From Phycisphaerales bacterium (GTDB taxonomy: Bacteria; Planctomycetota; Phycisphaerae; Phycisphaerales; UBA1924): a stretch of 64,000 bases of DNA. Shown here in pieces: positions 41,708 to 52,009 of the stretch. The position numbers were made by a program, and so were the translations under genes. The notes under the pieces were generated by a model. That model saw nothing but the letters and a program-made list of their open reading frames with translations, was not told where the DNA came from and did not search any database. How positions within the stretch are numbered: the first letter of the stretch is position 1; the number at the start of each line of letters is the position of its first letter. Location: NCBI GenBank assembly GCA_027019265.1, contig JALUWX010000122.1, forward strand, positions 1 to 64,000. The letters are read 5' to 3'.

Positions 41708-42688
41708 TCAGAACCGGTACCCGACGGGTTCGTCGATGAGCGCGTAGAGCTCTCGGAGGACGGTCATGACGAGGAGCCCGATGAGGGTGAGGGATCCCAT
41801 GACGATGGCGGATCGGGTGTAGCCCGCGCCGAGGAGCCAGCCGAACCCGTAGAAGGAGGGCCAGATCGCGCCGTATCGGGAGATCCGCTCTCCGAGCTTG
41901 GGTCCTGTGCCGTGACGTTTGGTCCTCCGGAGGACGAACGCGATGAAGAGGACGACGGCGATCAGGGGATAGACGCTGGCGCTGAGGGGGACGGTGCTCG
42001 GCCAGAGCCCCTCGTTCCCCCGGCGCGACCACGCAAGCAGGAGGAGGATGAAGGCGCTGAAGGTCCATCCGGAGATCGCGAACGCCCACGCGCGGCGCGA
42101 CATGGGGGGGGATTTCCGTCCCAGGGTCTGCGCGAGCGCGAGGACGAGCATCGCGTGGGTCATGACGAGGAGGACGGGGATGAGGAAGCGGACCCAGATG
42201 TTGGGGATGAGCATGTGCCCGGCGTAGATCACGCTCAGGAGCACGAGCCCGAACCCGGGGACGTACTTCCCCAGGGCGTTGAAGATGAGAATCGCGACGG
42301 CCAGCAGGAGGGTGAGGAGGACCGCTCCGGTCCCGAAGAAGGTGGATCCAAGGATGGCGAGGACGAGGGACCCCGCAACAGCGCAGACGGCGAGTTCGAG
42401 GGAGGCGGACCCGTCCACGATGGGGCGATTGGTTCCCAGTGCCCGGTCCCGGTGGTGGTCGAGGAGGTCGTTGAGGGCCGCTCCGAAGGCGTAGAGCCCG
42501 ATCCCCGTGAGCATCCCCCCCAGGAGCGCGGACCAGAGGGGCTGGTTGTGGAGCGCGGGGGTGACGTGCTCGGCTTCTGCGCTCCTGGACCAGAGGATGA
42601 TGAACCAGAGATTCCCGACGGCGCCGAACCCGGAGGTGACCCGGGTGAGTTTGAGCATGGGCGCGATGGATCTGAGGGTGCGTCGCAC
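41708..42688 (-). CDS. UbiA family prenyltransferase
   Basis: This 326-residue protein has about eight or nine hydrophobic helices and the UbiA motif NDLLDHHRDRALGTNRPI at residues 73-90. The Asn73/Asp74 and Asp77/Asp81 spacing binds Mg-pyrophosphate. The second Asp-rich motif of the family is not clearly conserved; a weaker candidate is near AHMLIPNIWVRF. UbiA enzymes attach prenyl chains to aromatic or tetrapyrrole acceptors in quinone, haem O or chlorophyll synthesis. Without linked biosynthetic genes the acceptor cannot be named. GTG at 42688 is the first start, and ATG at 42658 is an alternative. It is convergent with mlaE and divergent from ribH. Confidence 0.8.
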   Translation of the reverse strand: MRRTLRSIAPMLKLTRVTSGFGAVGNLWFIILWSRSAEAEHVTPALHNQPLWSALLGGMLTGIGLYAFGAALNDLLDHHRDRALGTNRPIVDGSASLELAVCAVAGSLVLAILGSTFFGTGAVLLTLLLAVAILIFNALGKYVPGFGLVLLSVIYAGHMLIPNIWVRFLIPVLLVMTHAMLVLALAQTLGRKSPPMSRRAWAFAISGWTFSAFILLLLAWSRRGNEGLWPSTVPLSASVYPLIAVVLFIAFVLRRTKRHGTGPKLGERISRYGAIWPSFYGFGWLLGAGYTRSAIVMGSLTLIGLLVMTVLRELYALIDEPVGYRF

Positions 42689-42747
42689 GAGCGATCGTAG
42701 GGAGACGGGGGAGGCGATCGACGGGGGGCGCGCTACGATCCCCGTCC

Positions 42748-43296
42748 ATGAGCGAGACCCTTCCGGACAGCCAAGCGGATCGTGCGATGCCCGTGTGCGC
42801 GATCATCGTTTCCTTGTACAACGGGTCGATCACGGGCGCGATGCTGCGCGGCGCGATCGATGCGTATGCGCGATCGGGCGGGGATCCCGATGCGCTCGCG
42901 ATCGTCGAGGCGCCGGGCGCGTTCGATCTGGTTTCGATCGCCGCGAACCTGGCGCACACGGGGTGCTACGACGCGATCGTGTGTCTCGGGTGCGTGATCA
43001 AGGGGGAAACGGAGCACGATCGGCACATTTCCAGCGCGGTCGCGAACGGGCTCGTGTCCATCTCCGTGGACACGGGGATCCCGGTCGCGTTCGGGGTGCT
43101 GACGACGAACAACGTGGAGCAGGCGCGGGCTCGCGCGGGTGGGGACGAGGGGAACAAGGGCGCCGAGGCGATGCTGGCCGCCCTCGCGAGCGCGGACGCG
43201 ATCCGCGCGATCGAGACGGCGGAACACCCGAACGTCCGGTTCACCCCGGACCTGACGGTGAACGACAAGGCCGACGGCGACACGGGGGTGCTCTGA
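42748..43296 (+). CDS. ribH: 6,7-dimethyl-8-ribityllumazine synthase
   Basis: This 182-residue enzyme makes the last riboflavin precursor from 5-amino-6-ribitylaminouracil and a butanone phosphate. The fold markers are the first strand VSLYNGSIT, VEAPGAFDLV, GCVIKGETEHD with the catalytic His90, and TGIPVAFGVLTTNN. Lumazine synthases form 60-subunit or pentameric shells. The length exceeds the usual 155 because of a Ser/Asp/Gln head and a Lys/Ala/Asp tail. nusB follows one base after the stop codon, as it commonly does after ribH. Confidence 0.93.
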   Translation: MSETLPDSQADRAMPVCAIIVSLYNGSITGAMLRGAIDAYARSGGDPDALAIVEAPGAFDLVSIAANLAHTGCYDAIVCLGCVIKGETEHDRHISSAVANGLVSISVDTGIPVAFGVLTTNNVEQARARAGGDEGNKGAEAMLAALASADAIRAIETAEHPNVRFTPDLTVNDKADGDTGVL

Positions 43297-43297
43297 G

Positions 43298-43798
43298 ATG
43301 GCATCACCCCGTGACGTGAGACGATTGGCGCTGTTGGCGTTGTACCAGCTCGATCTGCGCGGGGGCGCGGATCCGGAGCTCGTGCGCGATTCGCTCGACG
43401 ACGCGGAGTCCTTCGTCGAGGAGGGGCTCGCGCTCGCGGACCCGTCGTCGAAGCTCGGCGCGAAGGACCTGGACAAAGCGTTCGCGCTCGCGCAGGGCGC
43501 GTACGAGCACCACGAGTCGGCGGATCGTGAGCTGGGGGAGCTCTCGACGGAGTGGCGTGTTGAGCGCATGCCGGCCGTCGATCGCGCGATCCTGCGCCTC
43601 GCGCACTACGAGATGACGGTCCTCGAGGACGGGAAACCAAGAGCGAGTGTGCACGAAGCGGTCGAGCTTGCGAAGCAGTTCTCGACCAAGGAATCCCCGG
43701 GGTTCGTGAACGCGCTCCTCGATCGGGTGCTCAAGCGCCTCCAGGTCGGGTCGGAAGCTGGTCCGGATCTGGGGTCTGATGTTGGTGGGGAGGGCTGA
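43298..43798 (+). CDS. nusB: Transcription antitermination factor NusB
   Basis: This 166-residue protein is a helical RNA-binding factor that joins S10 at boxA for rRNA antitermination. It has RRLALLALYQLDLRGG at the start. The central AVDRAILRLAHYEMTVLEDG is followed by VHEAVELAKQFSTKESPGFV, then NALLDRVLKRL. An insert of about 20 residues near the middle (LADPSSKLGAKDLDKAFAL) and a Gly-rich tail make it slightly longer than E. coli NusB (139 residues). It starts two bases after the ribH stop and three bases before ftsY, so the three form an operon. Confidence 0.93.
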   Translation: MASPRDVRRLALLALYQLDLRGGADPELVRDSLDDAESFVEEGLALADPSSKLGAKDLDKAFALAQGAYEHHESADRELGELSTEWRVERMPAVDRAILRLAHYEMTVLEDGKPRASVHEAVELAKQFSTKESPGFVNALLDRVLKRLQVGSEAGPDLGSDVGGEG

Positions 43799-43801
43799 TC
43801 G

Positions 43802-44752
43802 ATGGCGTTGTTCCGCGGCGCGCTGAGCACGCTGCGCAAGGGGCTCTCGAAGACGCGCGACGCGCTCTCGGGCTCGTTGCGATCGCTCCTGTCGGGGCGC
43901 ACGCTCGATGATGATCTGATCCGTGAGATCGAGAAGCGCCTGATCCAGGCGGATGTGGGGGTGTCGGGGACGCGCGTCCTGATCGATGGGATCAAGGACG
44001 CGTACAAGCGCGGGGAGATGAAGTCGGGGGACGAGGCGCTGGAGTATCTCAAGCGTGAGATCAAAGCGATGTGGCCGGCGCGGGATCGGGAGCTGGTGTT
44101 CGCCGACACCGCGCCCACGGTGATCCTGGTCACGGGGATCAACGGGGTGGGGAAGACGACGTCGATCGCGAAGCTCACGAAGCTCCTGCGCGATCAGAAC
44201 AGGTCGGTGCTGCTCGGCGCGTGCGATACCTTCCGCGCGGGCGCTGTTCGTCAGCTCGAGATCTGGGGTGAGCGCCTCGGGGTCGAGGTGGTCAAGGGTC
44301 AGCAGGGCGGGGACCCGGCGGCCGTCGCGTTCGACGCGTGCGCGGCGGCGAAGGCGCGCGGGGTCGATGTGCTCATCCTCGACACGGCGGGTCGTCTGCA
44401 TACCCAGTCGGGATTGATGGACCAGCTGAGCAAGATCCGTCGGGTGATCGAGAAGCAGATCGAGGGGGGACCCCACGAGACCCTGCTCGTGCTCGATGCA
44501 ACCAGCGGCTCCAACGCGCTCCGTCAGGCGCAGGAGTTCGACAGCGCGACGAACGTGACGGGGATCATGCTCTCGAAGCTCGACGGGACAGCGCGGGGGG
44601 GGATCGTGGTCGCGATCCGGGACTCGGTGAACATCCCCGTGAAGCTGGTCGGGCTCGGGGAGACCCCCGACGATGTCGCGCCGTTCGACCCCGATTCGTT
44701 TGTGGACGCGATGTTCGAAATCGATGAAAATTCGGGGCTTACGGGGCGTTGA
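43802..44752 (+). CDS. ftsY: Signal recognition particle receptor FtsY
   Basis: This 316-residue GTPase brings SRP-bound ribosomes to the membrane. A short N-domain (residues 1-95, with DLIREIEKRLIQADVG) precedes the NG core. G1 is TGINGVGKTTSIAKL (residues 111-125), then DTFRAGAVRQLEIW, DTAGRLHTQSGLMDQL (G3) and MLSKLDGTARGG (G4). The long acidic A-domain of E. coli FtsY is missing, which is common outside the proteobacteria. It starts three bases after nusB. It ends GETPDDVAPFDPDSFVDAMF as expected. Confidence 0.95.
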   Translation: MALFRGALSTLRKGLSKTRDALSGSLRSLLSGRTLDDDLIREIEKRLIQADVGVSGTRVLIDGIKDAYKRGEMKSGDEALEYLKREIKAMWPARDRELVFADTAPTVILVTGINGVGKTTSIAKLTKLLRDQNRSVLLGACDTFRAGAVRQLEIWGERLGVEVVKGQQGGDPAAVAFDACAAAKARGVDVLILDTAGRLHTQSGLMDQLSKIRRVIEKQIEGGPHETLLVLDATSGSNALRQAQEFDSATNVTGIMLSKLDGTARGGIVVAIRDSVNIPVKLVGLGETPDDVAPFDPDSFVDAMFEIDENSGLTGR

Positions 44753-44915
44753 GGGGTGGGGGAGATTCAGATCGGGTGAACCCCCTAAACAATTTTGCCG
44801 ATCTGCAAGCGAGATGGGTTTTTTCTTGATCTTTCTTGCGCGGGGGTGTTAATTTGGGGTTCTCGGCGGGTGGACCGTCGGGATCTATGAGTAGTACTCA
44901 GAGGGAGAAAGTACC
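44753..44915. promoter_or_regulatory. Promoter region of the first tandem PEP-CTERM gene
   Basis: CAGATCGG (44768-44775) and CCGATCTG (44798-44805) are a perfect eight-base inverted repeat just after ftsY. A TTGATC (44826-44831) and TTAATT (44849-44854) pair, 17 bases apart, is a plausible sigma-70-type promoter for the gene at 44916. AGAGGGAGAAAG precedes its ATG. Confidence 0.45.
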
Positions 44916-45575
44916 ATGATTAAGCATATCGGAGCATGCGCTCTGCTCGGGGTGACGGCCCTGTCGGCGAACGCCGGCGGCCTCGTCATCGGGCAGTTCT
45001 CGCTCGCGGACCACCCGGACGCGAACGAGAACCCCCCGCCCTACGGGCTGCGCGTGGACAACATCATCGGGATGGGTCTTGCGACCCTGAGCTTGGATCA
45101 CTTCGGTGACACCATGCTCACCGTCTACGACGACAACGGCGACCTGTCCATCAACATCCAGGGCACGCTCTGGGGTGGTGTGGTGTCCGGTGGTTCGTAC
45201 GTCAGCGCGGAAGCGTACACGATCGACATGACCTACTCGGTCGGTGTCGCCGACAACTTCGGTGGTTGGGTCGTGACGGGCTTCGATGCGGCGAACATGG
45301 GTGTGCTCACCCGTGTGTCGGACAACATGGCTTGGGACCTCTTCGCGATGACCGAGCCGTCCAACAACGCGTTCCTGTTCCGTCCGGACGGGTACCGTCT
45401 GGACATGGACGATGACACCTGGGTTGGCCGCGGCTGGATCACGGACCAGAGCGATGGTACCGATCCGCTCAACGGCGCTCGTGACTGGATCTTCCAGGCC
45501 ACGGAAGTCCCGGCTCCGGGCACGGCGGTTCTGGCGCTCTCGGGTGTCCTCGCGATGTCCCGTCGTCGTCGCTAA
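44916..45575 (+). CDS. PEP-CTERM-like secreted protein, first of three tandem paralogues
   Basis: This 219-residue protein has a signal peptide ending near ALSANA (residue 20). The mature protein shares GLVIGQFSLADHPDANE, YGLRVDNIIG, LSLDHFGDTMLTVYD, LSINIQGTLWGG, GWVVTGFDAANMGVLTRVSD and DTWVGRGWITD with the next gene. It ends PAPGTAVLALSGVLAM followed by Ser-Arg-Arg-Arg-Arg, a PEP-CTERM-like anchor. The function is unknown. The gene has its own promoter and is separated from its paralogue by a strong terminator. Codons favour GGC and GGT over GGG, suggesting high expression. No exosortase is nearby. Confidence 0.8.
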   Translation: MIKHIGACALLGVTALSANAGGLVIGQFSLADHPDANENPPPYGLRVDNIIGMGLATLSLDHFGDTMLTVYDDNGDLSINIQGTLWGGVVSGGSYVSAEAYTIDMTYSVGVADNFGGWVVTGFDAANMGVLTRVSDNMAWDLFAMTEPSNNAFLFRPDGYRLDMDDDTWVGRGWITDQSDGTDPLNGARDWIFQATEVPAPGTAVLALSGVLAMSRRRR

Positions 45576-45625
45576 TCGATCAGTTGAGAGAGCGCACACC
45601 TCTCCCCTGTGTTGATATCTCTGCG

Positions 45626-45657
45626 GCCCTACCTTCTCGAAGGTAGGGCTGTTTTTT
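45626..45657 (+). terminator. Rho-independent terminator between the tandem PEP-CTERM genes
   Basis: GCCCTACCTTC (45626-45636) and GAAGGTAGGGC (45639-45649) form an eleven-pair stem followed by TGTTTTTT. It ends transcription of the first paralogue. Confidence 0.9.
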
Positions 45658-45700
45658 CGATATGGACCGTGTGATATTGCCCATCCGATAGGGAAATACC

Positions 45701-45730
45701 TTGACCCTCGATTGGGGTGGGCGATATGAT
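45701..45730 (+). promoter_or_regulatory. Predicted promoter of the second tandem PEP-CTERM gene
   Basis: TTGACC (45701-45706) and TATGAT (45725-45730), 18 bases apart, are close to the sigma-70 consensus. They lie about 70 bases before the ATG at 45798. Confidence 0.6.
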
Positions 45731-45797
45731 CCGGTTCGCGCTGTGTGAGAGACAGCGCGATCTGTAAGTAGTGTATTGAGAGAGAGAAACGAGGGAG

Positions 45798-46460
45798 ATG
45801 ACAATGTTGAAGCAAGCTGCTGTGTGCGCGCTGCTTGGCGCGTGCGCCATGGGCGCGAGTGCGGGCGGACTGGTGATCGGTGAGTTCGCGCTCGCGGATC
45901 ACCCCGATGGTTCGGCCGCGCCCCCCCTGTACGGGCTGCGCCTGGACAACGTGATCGGGTCGGGGACTTCGACCCTGAGCATGGACCACTTCGGGGACAC
46001 GGTCCTCACGGTCTATGACAATGGTGGGGATCTGTCGATCAACATCACGGGGACCCTGTGGGGTGGTCAGATCTCGGGTCATGCGTACGTGAGCGCTGAA
46101 GCCTACGTGATCGATATGAACTACACGGTCAACGTCAACCCCAACGGGGGTGGCTGGGTTGTTGCTGGTTTCGATGCGGCGAACTCCGGTTCGATCACGC
46201 GCGTCTCCGACAACATGTCCTGGGACCTGTTCACCACGACGGACGGGACCAACGCGTTCGTGTTCCGTCCCGATGACCACCGTCTCCCGACGGATGGGAA
46301 CGACTGGGTCGGTCGTGGGTGGCTCTCGACGAGCGGCACGGGTTCGGACTCGCACGGCGGGAACCAGGACTGGCTGTTCACGGCCACCGAGATCCCCGCG
46401 CCGGGTTCCGCGATGCTCGCGATCTCCGGTCTCGCGCTGATGGCGCGTCGCCGGCGCTGA
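45798..46460 (+). CDS. PEP-CTERM-like secreted protein, second tandem paralogue
   Basis: This 220-residue protein is closely related to the gene at 44916. It repeats GLVIGEFALADHPDGS, YGLRLDNVIGSGTSTLSM, LSINITGTLWGGQISG, VVAGFDAANSGSITRVSDNM and FVFRPDDHRLPTDGNDWVGR. The signal peptide ends near AMGASA, and the anchor is PAPGSAMLAISGLALM followed by Ala-Arg-Arg-Arg-Arg. It has its own promoter. It probably shares a bidirectional hairpin at 46488-46510 with the convergent gene. Function unknown. Repeated copies suggest an abundant surface or matrix protein with variants. Confidence 0.8.
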   Translation: MTMLKQAAVCALLGACAMGASAGGLVIGEFALADHPDGSAAPPLYGLRLDNVIGSGTSTLSMDHFGDTVLTVYDNGGDLSINITGTLWGGQISGHAYVSAEAYVIDMNYTVNVNPNGGGWVVAGFDAANSGSITRVSDNMSWDLFTTTDGTNAFVFRPDDHRLPTDGNDWVGRGWLSTSGTGSDSHGGNQDWLFTATEIPAPGSAMLAISGLALMARRRR

Positions 46461-46487
46461 TCCGATCGGATCAATCGAACTCACGAG

Positions 46488-46518
46488 CGCCCCCGCGGAA
46501 GCGGGGGCGTTCTTGTTT
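46488..46518. terminator. Terminator shared by convergent genes
   Basis: CGCCCCCGC (46488-46496), loop GGAA, and GCGGGGGCG (46501-46509) form a nine-pair stem. TTCTTGTTT follows on the plus strand. It lies between the second PEP-CTERM paralogue and the convergent gene whose stop is at 46517. Confidence 0.75.
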
Positions 46519-47467
46519 AATCGTGCGCGGGGGATCGGTCCCGGAGCTGGGAGAGCCAGAACATCGAGGTCGGCGCGGGGGACGAGACGGGATCGTGGAC
46601 GGAACCGGTGATCGTGTTGTATCGCGCATTGGCGCGACGCTCTTCATCGGTGCGCGGGGGTGTTTTGAGATTCTTGATGAGGAGGAGGATGAGGTCCCGC
46701 TGCTGCGCGTCGGCGCTGGGGAGCGCCTCGGAGAGGTGGGGGAGGATCACGTCCCCGAACGCGAAAAGAACGGGGGCGCAGAACTTGGCGTCGTCGTAGA
46801 GATCATTGTCCCGGAGATGGGGGAGGAGGATCTCGCACGCACGCTGTGCCGCTGATTCCACCCCGCCGTACCCGAGGATCGTGGCGCTGAGCACGCGCTG
46901 CTGTGGGTCGTCGGAGTCCATCGCTCGGATCAAGAGTTCGGACCATTCGTGCGCGATCGGGGTGAGGACCGAGAGCCCGAAGCTCGCGTTCGCGTAGCAG
47001 AGCCCGCGACGGCGGGGGAAGTCGTAGGGGGTGGTGTCGTCACGGAGCCCCTCGATCGTGACGCGCACGAGCTGTTCGGTGATGGGATAGTCGGGGTTGG
47101 TTGGTGCACGCTCCCACGAGGATCGGCCCAGGTACCAGGTGTAGCCCTTGGAGATGGTTGAGGGAGAAGCGTGCTTCCAGATCTCACGCGCCATGATTTG
47201 GCGCACCTGCCAATCCTCGTGCTCGAGCTGCTCGTACATGAACCCCGGGGTCAAGTCCGGGTGGGAGAGCAGCACGGGGAGCGCTCGGTCGAGGTTGTGA
47301 CGGATGTTGTCGTCCCGGAGCTGATCGACGAGTTCGTCGGGGGTGAAGGTGTGATCGAACTCGATGGTGCAGTTGACCGGAAGCGGGGGGGTGGGCGCGT
47401 GTGGCGAAGCGTGCGTCAGGGAGATCAGGAGGAGGGTGCTTGCTGCGGTCCCGCGGGTTCGTTGCAT
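46517..47467 (-). CDS. Secreted protein with HEAT-like helical repeats
   Basis: This 316-residue protein has a signal peptide (STLLLISLTHASP). The mature part is helical, with several HEAT-like repeats: YEQLEHEDWQVRQIMAREIW, LLIRAMDSDDPQQRVLSATI and ILLPHLRDNDLYDDAKF, then ILPHLSEALPSADAQQRDL. HEAT repeats act as protein-binding scaffolds, so it may hold or process an exported partner. It is embedded between PEP-CTERM paralogues but in the opposite direction, so a link with them is only a guess. The ATG at 47467 opens the signal peptide. A GTG at 47491 would add eight residues without reason. Confidence 0.65.
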   Translation of the reverse strand: MQRTRGTAASTLLLISLTHASPHAPTPPLPVNCTIEFDHTFTPDELVDQLRDDNIRHNLDRALPVLLSHPDLTPGFMYEQLEHEDWQVRQIMAREIWKHASPSTISKGYTWYLGRSSWERAPTNPDYPITEQLVRVTIEGLRDDTTPYDFPRRRGLCYANASFGLSVLTPIAHEWSELLIRAMDSDDPQQRVLSATILGYGGVESAAQRACEILLPHLRDNDLYDDAKFCAPVLFAFGDVILPHLSEALPSADAQQRDLILLLIKNLKTPPRTDEERRANARYNTITGSVHDPVSSPAPTSMFWLSQLRDRSPAHD

Positions 47468-47697
47468 GGATGTGATATCGGAGCGTGGCACGCGATCGCG
47501 TGATTGATGGGGTGTGGCGATCGTGCTGGTGCGTCCGACCGAGAACGCGCGGGGGCGCGTCCGAGAAGGGGATTCTGGGGGAATCGATCGGGATTCAGCG
47601 TGAATGTGGATGGGTCGCGTGTACGTTGTCCGTCGTGGCGCGTTGAGAGATGCGCCCGAGGGATTCTGAGATCGATTGAGAGAGAAGGAGATCGACG

Positions 47698-48369
47698 ATG
47701 CGCGTTTCCGCTTTGATGTTGGTTGCCGGGTTGGGTGTGGCGGGTTCGTTCGCGAACGCGGGGGTCGCGGAAGTCGTCGCGATGTTCGATCTCCATGATC
47801 ACCCGGACGGGGCTGCCGCGCAGCCCTACTACGGATTGCGCCTCGATAACGTCGGCGCGCCCGGGGTCATGACGCTCTCGATGGCGATGCACGACGACAC
47901 GACCCTGAGCGTGATCGAAGAGGACGGGGTCTTCTCGATCCGGATCCAGGGCACGCTCCACGGGGGTCAGGTGAGCAGCCACGAGTACGTGAGCTCGAAC
48001 GACTACAGCATCGACTTCACGTACGGCGCGAATGTGGTGCAGACGGCGAACGGGTACCGGGTCGATGGGTTCACGACCCTGAACTCGGGTGTGCTCACGA
48101 ATCTCGATACCGAGGACGAGATCGTGTTGTTCGGGAAGCCCAACATGTCGGGGCTCGCCTTTACGTTCCAGGCCGACGGGCATCGGATGAGCGGCGACAA
48201 CAGCACATGGGTCGGGCGGGGATGGCTGACCGATGAGGACGATGGGTCCGCGCCCGGCGCGGGTTCCCAGGACTGGCTCTTCTACGCGACCCAGCGCGAT
48301 ATCCCGGCGCCGGGTGGGGCGTTGGTGCTCGCGTGCTCCGGTCTGGCGTTGTGCCGCCGTCGGCGCTGA
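47698..48369 (+). CDS. PEP-CTERM-like secreted protein, third paralogue (divergent)
   Basis: This 223-residue protein is the most diverged of the three. It retains FDLHDHPDGAAAQPYYGLRL, DNVGAPGVMTLSM, IQGTLHGGQVSSHEYVSS, VDGFTTLNSGVLTNLD and STWVGRGWLTDEDDGSAPG. The signal peptide ends near SFANA. The anchor is PAPGGALVLACSGLAL followed by Cys-Arg-Arg-Arg-Arg. The start ATG at 47698 follows GAGAAGGAGATC. A terminator follows the stop. The function is unknown. It probably arose by duplication with the two genes upstream. Confidence 0.78.
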   Translation: MRVSALMLVAGLGVAGSFANAGVAEVVAMFDLHDHPDGAAAQPYYGLRLDNVGAPGVMTLSMAMHDDTTLSVIEEDGVFSIRIQGTLHGGQVSSHEYVSSNDYSIDFTYGANVVQTANGYRVDGFTTLNSGVLTNLDTEDEIVLFGKPNMSGLAFTFQADGHRMSGDNSTWVGRGWLTDEDDGSAPGAGSQDWLFYATQRDIPAPGGALVLACSGLALCRRRR

Positions 48370-48402
48370 TCAGACGTTGAGCCGGATCGTTGTTCCTCCC
48401 CG

Positions 48403-48437
48403 CGCCCCCGTCCCCGCTGACGGGGGCGTGACGTTTT
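48403..48437 (+). terminator. Rho-independent terminator of the third PEP-CTERM gene
   Basis: CGCCCCCGT (48403-48411) and ACGGGGGCG (48420-48428) form a nine-pair stem, then TGACGTTTTT. It lies 35 bases after the stop codon and next to the end of the convergent MscS gene. Confidence 0.8.
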
Positions 48438-48447
48438 TGGTCCGGGA

Positions 48448-50310
48448 TCAGCTCCCGGCGCTGTCGCCACGGAACTCGTGCTCGGAGTCGAGCTCGACCT
48501 TGAACTCCACGGGGCCGGGGGTCTCGGCTTTCCAGGGCTGGTTGTGGGTGATCTCGCGCGCGGCGCGGGCGCCGATGAGTTTGGCGCGTCGTTCGGAATC
48601 GGTCTCGGGGGTCGCGCCGGGTTCGTGGGCTTTGTCGGGGTCTTCCTTGAAGACGTGGAGGGTCTGGGTCGGGAACGCGAACTCGACCCCGAGTTTGTCG
48701 GCGAGTCGGATCACGTCGAGCATGAAGCGTTGCTTCTCGCGCAGCTCGATCGCCCAGTCCGGGCACTCGAAGAACATGTAGACGAGGATGTCGAGGGAGT
48801 GCGCACCGAACGAGTTCAGCCACACGTGGTAGGAGTCCTTGCGCGTGTAGGGATGGAGCTGGATGATCTCGCGGATCCCGGCGCAGAACGCTTCGATCGT
48901 GTCCGGGTGGGTGTCGTAGGTGACATTGATCATGGTCTTGAAGCGCCGGTACTTGCGGCGCCCGTAGTTATCCACGGTCGCGCGGACGAGCGACGCGTTG
49001 GGGACCGTGACGAGGGAGTTGTAGAAGGTCCGGATGCGCGTCGAGCGGAGCCCGAGGTCCTCGACGGTCCCCTCGACGTCGTTGACGACGACCCAGTCCC
49101 CGATCTCGAAGGGTCGGTCGAGGATGACGGCGATGGACCCGAAGAAGTTCTCGATCGTGTCCTTCGCGGCGAATGCAACAGCGAGACCCCCGATCCCGAG
49201 ACCCGTGAGGAGGGGGAGGATCTCGATCTCGAACGCGTTCGCGATGTAGATGAGCCCGATCGCGGTGATGAAGATCTTGATCGCGCGTTTGACGAGGGGG
49301 ACGAGGAGGTCGTCGAACTTGGTTTCGGTTTTGCCGGCCTGCGCCGCGAGCCAGGCCGTGAAGAGATCCGTGACCCGGAACGCCGCCCAGACACACGAGA
49401 CCATGAGGAAGACCCGGACGGCGACGAGGAGGACGGTCGTCGCGGTGGGGGGGAGGAGCCCTTGGTCGAGCGCGAAGTACCAGACGCACGCGGCCGCGAG
49501 GAGCCCGAAGGGACGGACGGCTTTGTTGAGCACATCGTTCTCAACATCGTTCCCGCGTTTGGTTTCGAAGCGGTGCCACCCGACCCGGAGGATGAATCGG
49601 ACGATGTGGTCGATGATGACCCCGATCGCGATGACGACGAGGATCCCGATCCATTGCCAGGGCTCGAGCCCGAGGACGAGGTGCCCCTTGATCTCCTTGG
49701 GGAGATTGGCGCGGATGCGTCGCGCGAGGGTCATGGTGTCGTGTTCGGAGGACACGACGGCGGATTCGGATTCGGTGGCGATCCAGAGCTCGTGGATCGA
49801 GTCGGCCGTCGCTCTGGAGAAGCGCCAGGAGCCGTCTCCGTCCCGGGTCATCGTGATCGAGGTGTCGGGGAACTTCCGCGCCCAAGCGAGGTGGCGGAGG
49901 GAGCGATCGGTGTTGGGGTAGAGCGTGTAGGTATTGCGATCGAGTGTGGTGGGGTGGTCGCTGTAGTCGATCCGTTCGAGGCGGTTGAGGACGTCGTAGA
50001 GCTCGATCGCCGTCTGTTTCTTGGCTGATGAGAGGAGCCCGGGGGGGAAGTCGATGGTCCGGATCGCTTGGTCGAGGTCGCGCTGCTGGTCGGCCTGGGC
50101 CGGTGCCATGGCGCTGAGGAAGGTTTCGAGGGTGTCCCGGGGGGATTCGAGCCCGGGGCGTGGGTCGGAATCGGGGGTTTCCGTGGAGGGATCGGTGGGG
50201 GGAGTCCCTTCTTGGGCTCGGGCGCTCGTGGGCGCGACGGCGAAGGTGAGGAGGATCGCGAGAAGCGCGAGGAGACGAGCGGATCGGGTCTGGAGCGTTG
50301 TGAGGGTCAT
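48448..50310 (-). CDS. Mechanosensitive channel of the MscS family with a periplasmic domain
   Basis: This 620-residue protein has a signal peptide (ALLAILLTFAVAPTSARAQ) and a periplasmic region to about residue 200. Four or five membrane helices follow (about residues 215-385). The pore helix carries GLGIGGLAVAFAAKDTIENF near residue 390. The MscS beta domain includes RPFEIGDWVVVNDVEGTVED and TVPNASLVRATVDNY. The C-terminal alpha-beta cage ends FKVELDSEHEFRGD. It gates under membrane tension to release solutes in osmotic downshock. The domain size makes it one of the larger MscS relatives. The ATG at 50310 begins the signal peptide. It is divergent from atpD. Confidence 0.88.
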   Translation of the reverse strand: MTLTTLQTRSARLLALLAILLTFAVAPTSARAQEGTPPTDPSTETPDSDPRPGLESPRDTLETFLSAMAPAQADQQRDLDQAIRTIDFPPGLLSSAKKQTAIELYDVLNRLERIDYSDHPTTLDRNTYTLYPNTDRSLRHLAWARKFPDTSITMTRDGDGSWRFSRATADSIHELWIATESESAVVSSEHDTMTLARRIRANLPKEIKGHLVLGLEPWQWIGILVVIAIGVIIDHIVRFILRVGWHRFETKRGNDVENDVLNKAVRPFGLLAAACVWYFALDQGLLPPTATTVLLVAVRVFLMVSCVWAAFRVTDLFTAWLAAQAGKTETKFDDLLVPLVKRAIKIFITAIGLIYIANAFEIEILPLLTGLGIGGLAVAFAAKDTIENFFGSIAVILDRPFEIGDWVVVNDVEGTVEDLGLRSTRIRTFYNSLVTVPNASLVRATVDNYGRRKYRRFKTMINVTYDTHPDTIEAFCAGIREIIQLHPYTRKDSYHVWLNSFGAHSLDILVYMFFECPDWAIELREKQRFMLDVIRLADKLGVEFAFPTQTLHVFKEDPDKAHEPGATPETDSERRAKLIGARAAREITHNQPWKAETPGPVEFKVELDSEHEFRGDSAGS

Positions 50311-50387
50311 TGTGCGATGCTACAGGTCCCGGGTGGGAAATGGGGTCCTTGGGGGTCCGAATTCCTGTGGTTTGTGGACCCGATCGG

Positions 50388-50416
50388 GTGACGATCCGGG
50401 TGCTGGGACCTATCGT
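50388..50416 (+). promoter_or_regulatory. Predicted promoter of atpD
   Basis: GTGACG (50388-50393) and TATCGT (50411-50416) with a 17-base spacer fall about 120 bases before the atpD ATG. The match to sigma-70 is moderate. Confidence 0.35.
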
Positions 50417-50506
50417 CTGGACCCACGAGATCCGGAAGGATCGAGGGGATCGTCCACATTGTCTCGCGCCCTCGGAGCTCTCCAATCTCCACGAGCGGCG
50501 GCATGA

Positions 50507-51985
<1,479 letters not shown>

Positions 51986-52009
51986 TCTCCGGTCCATCTC
52001 TGAATGAAC

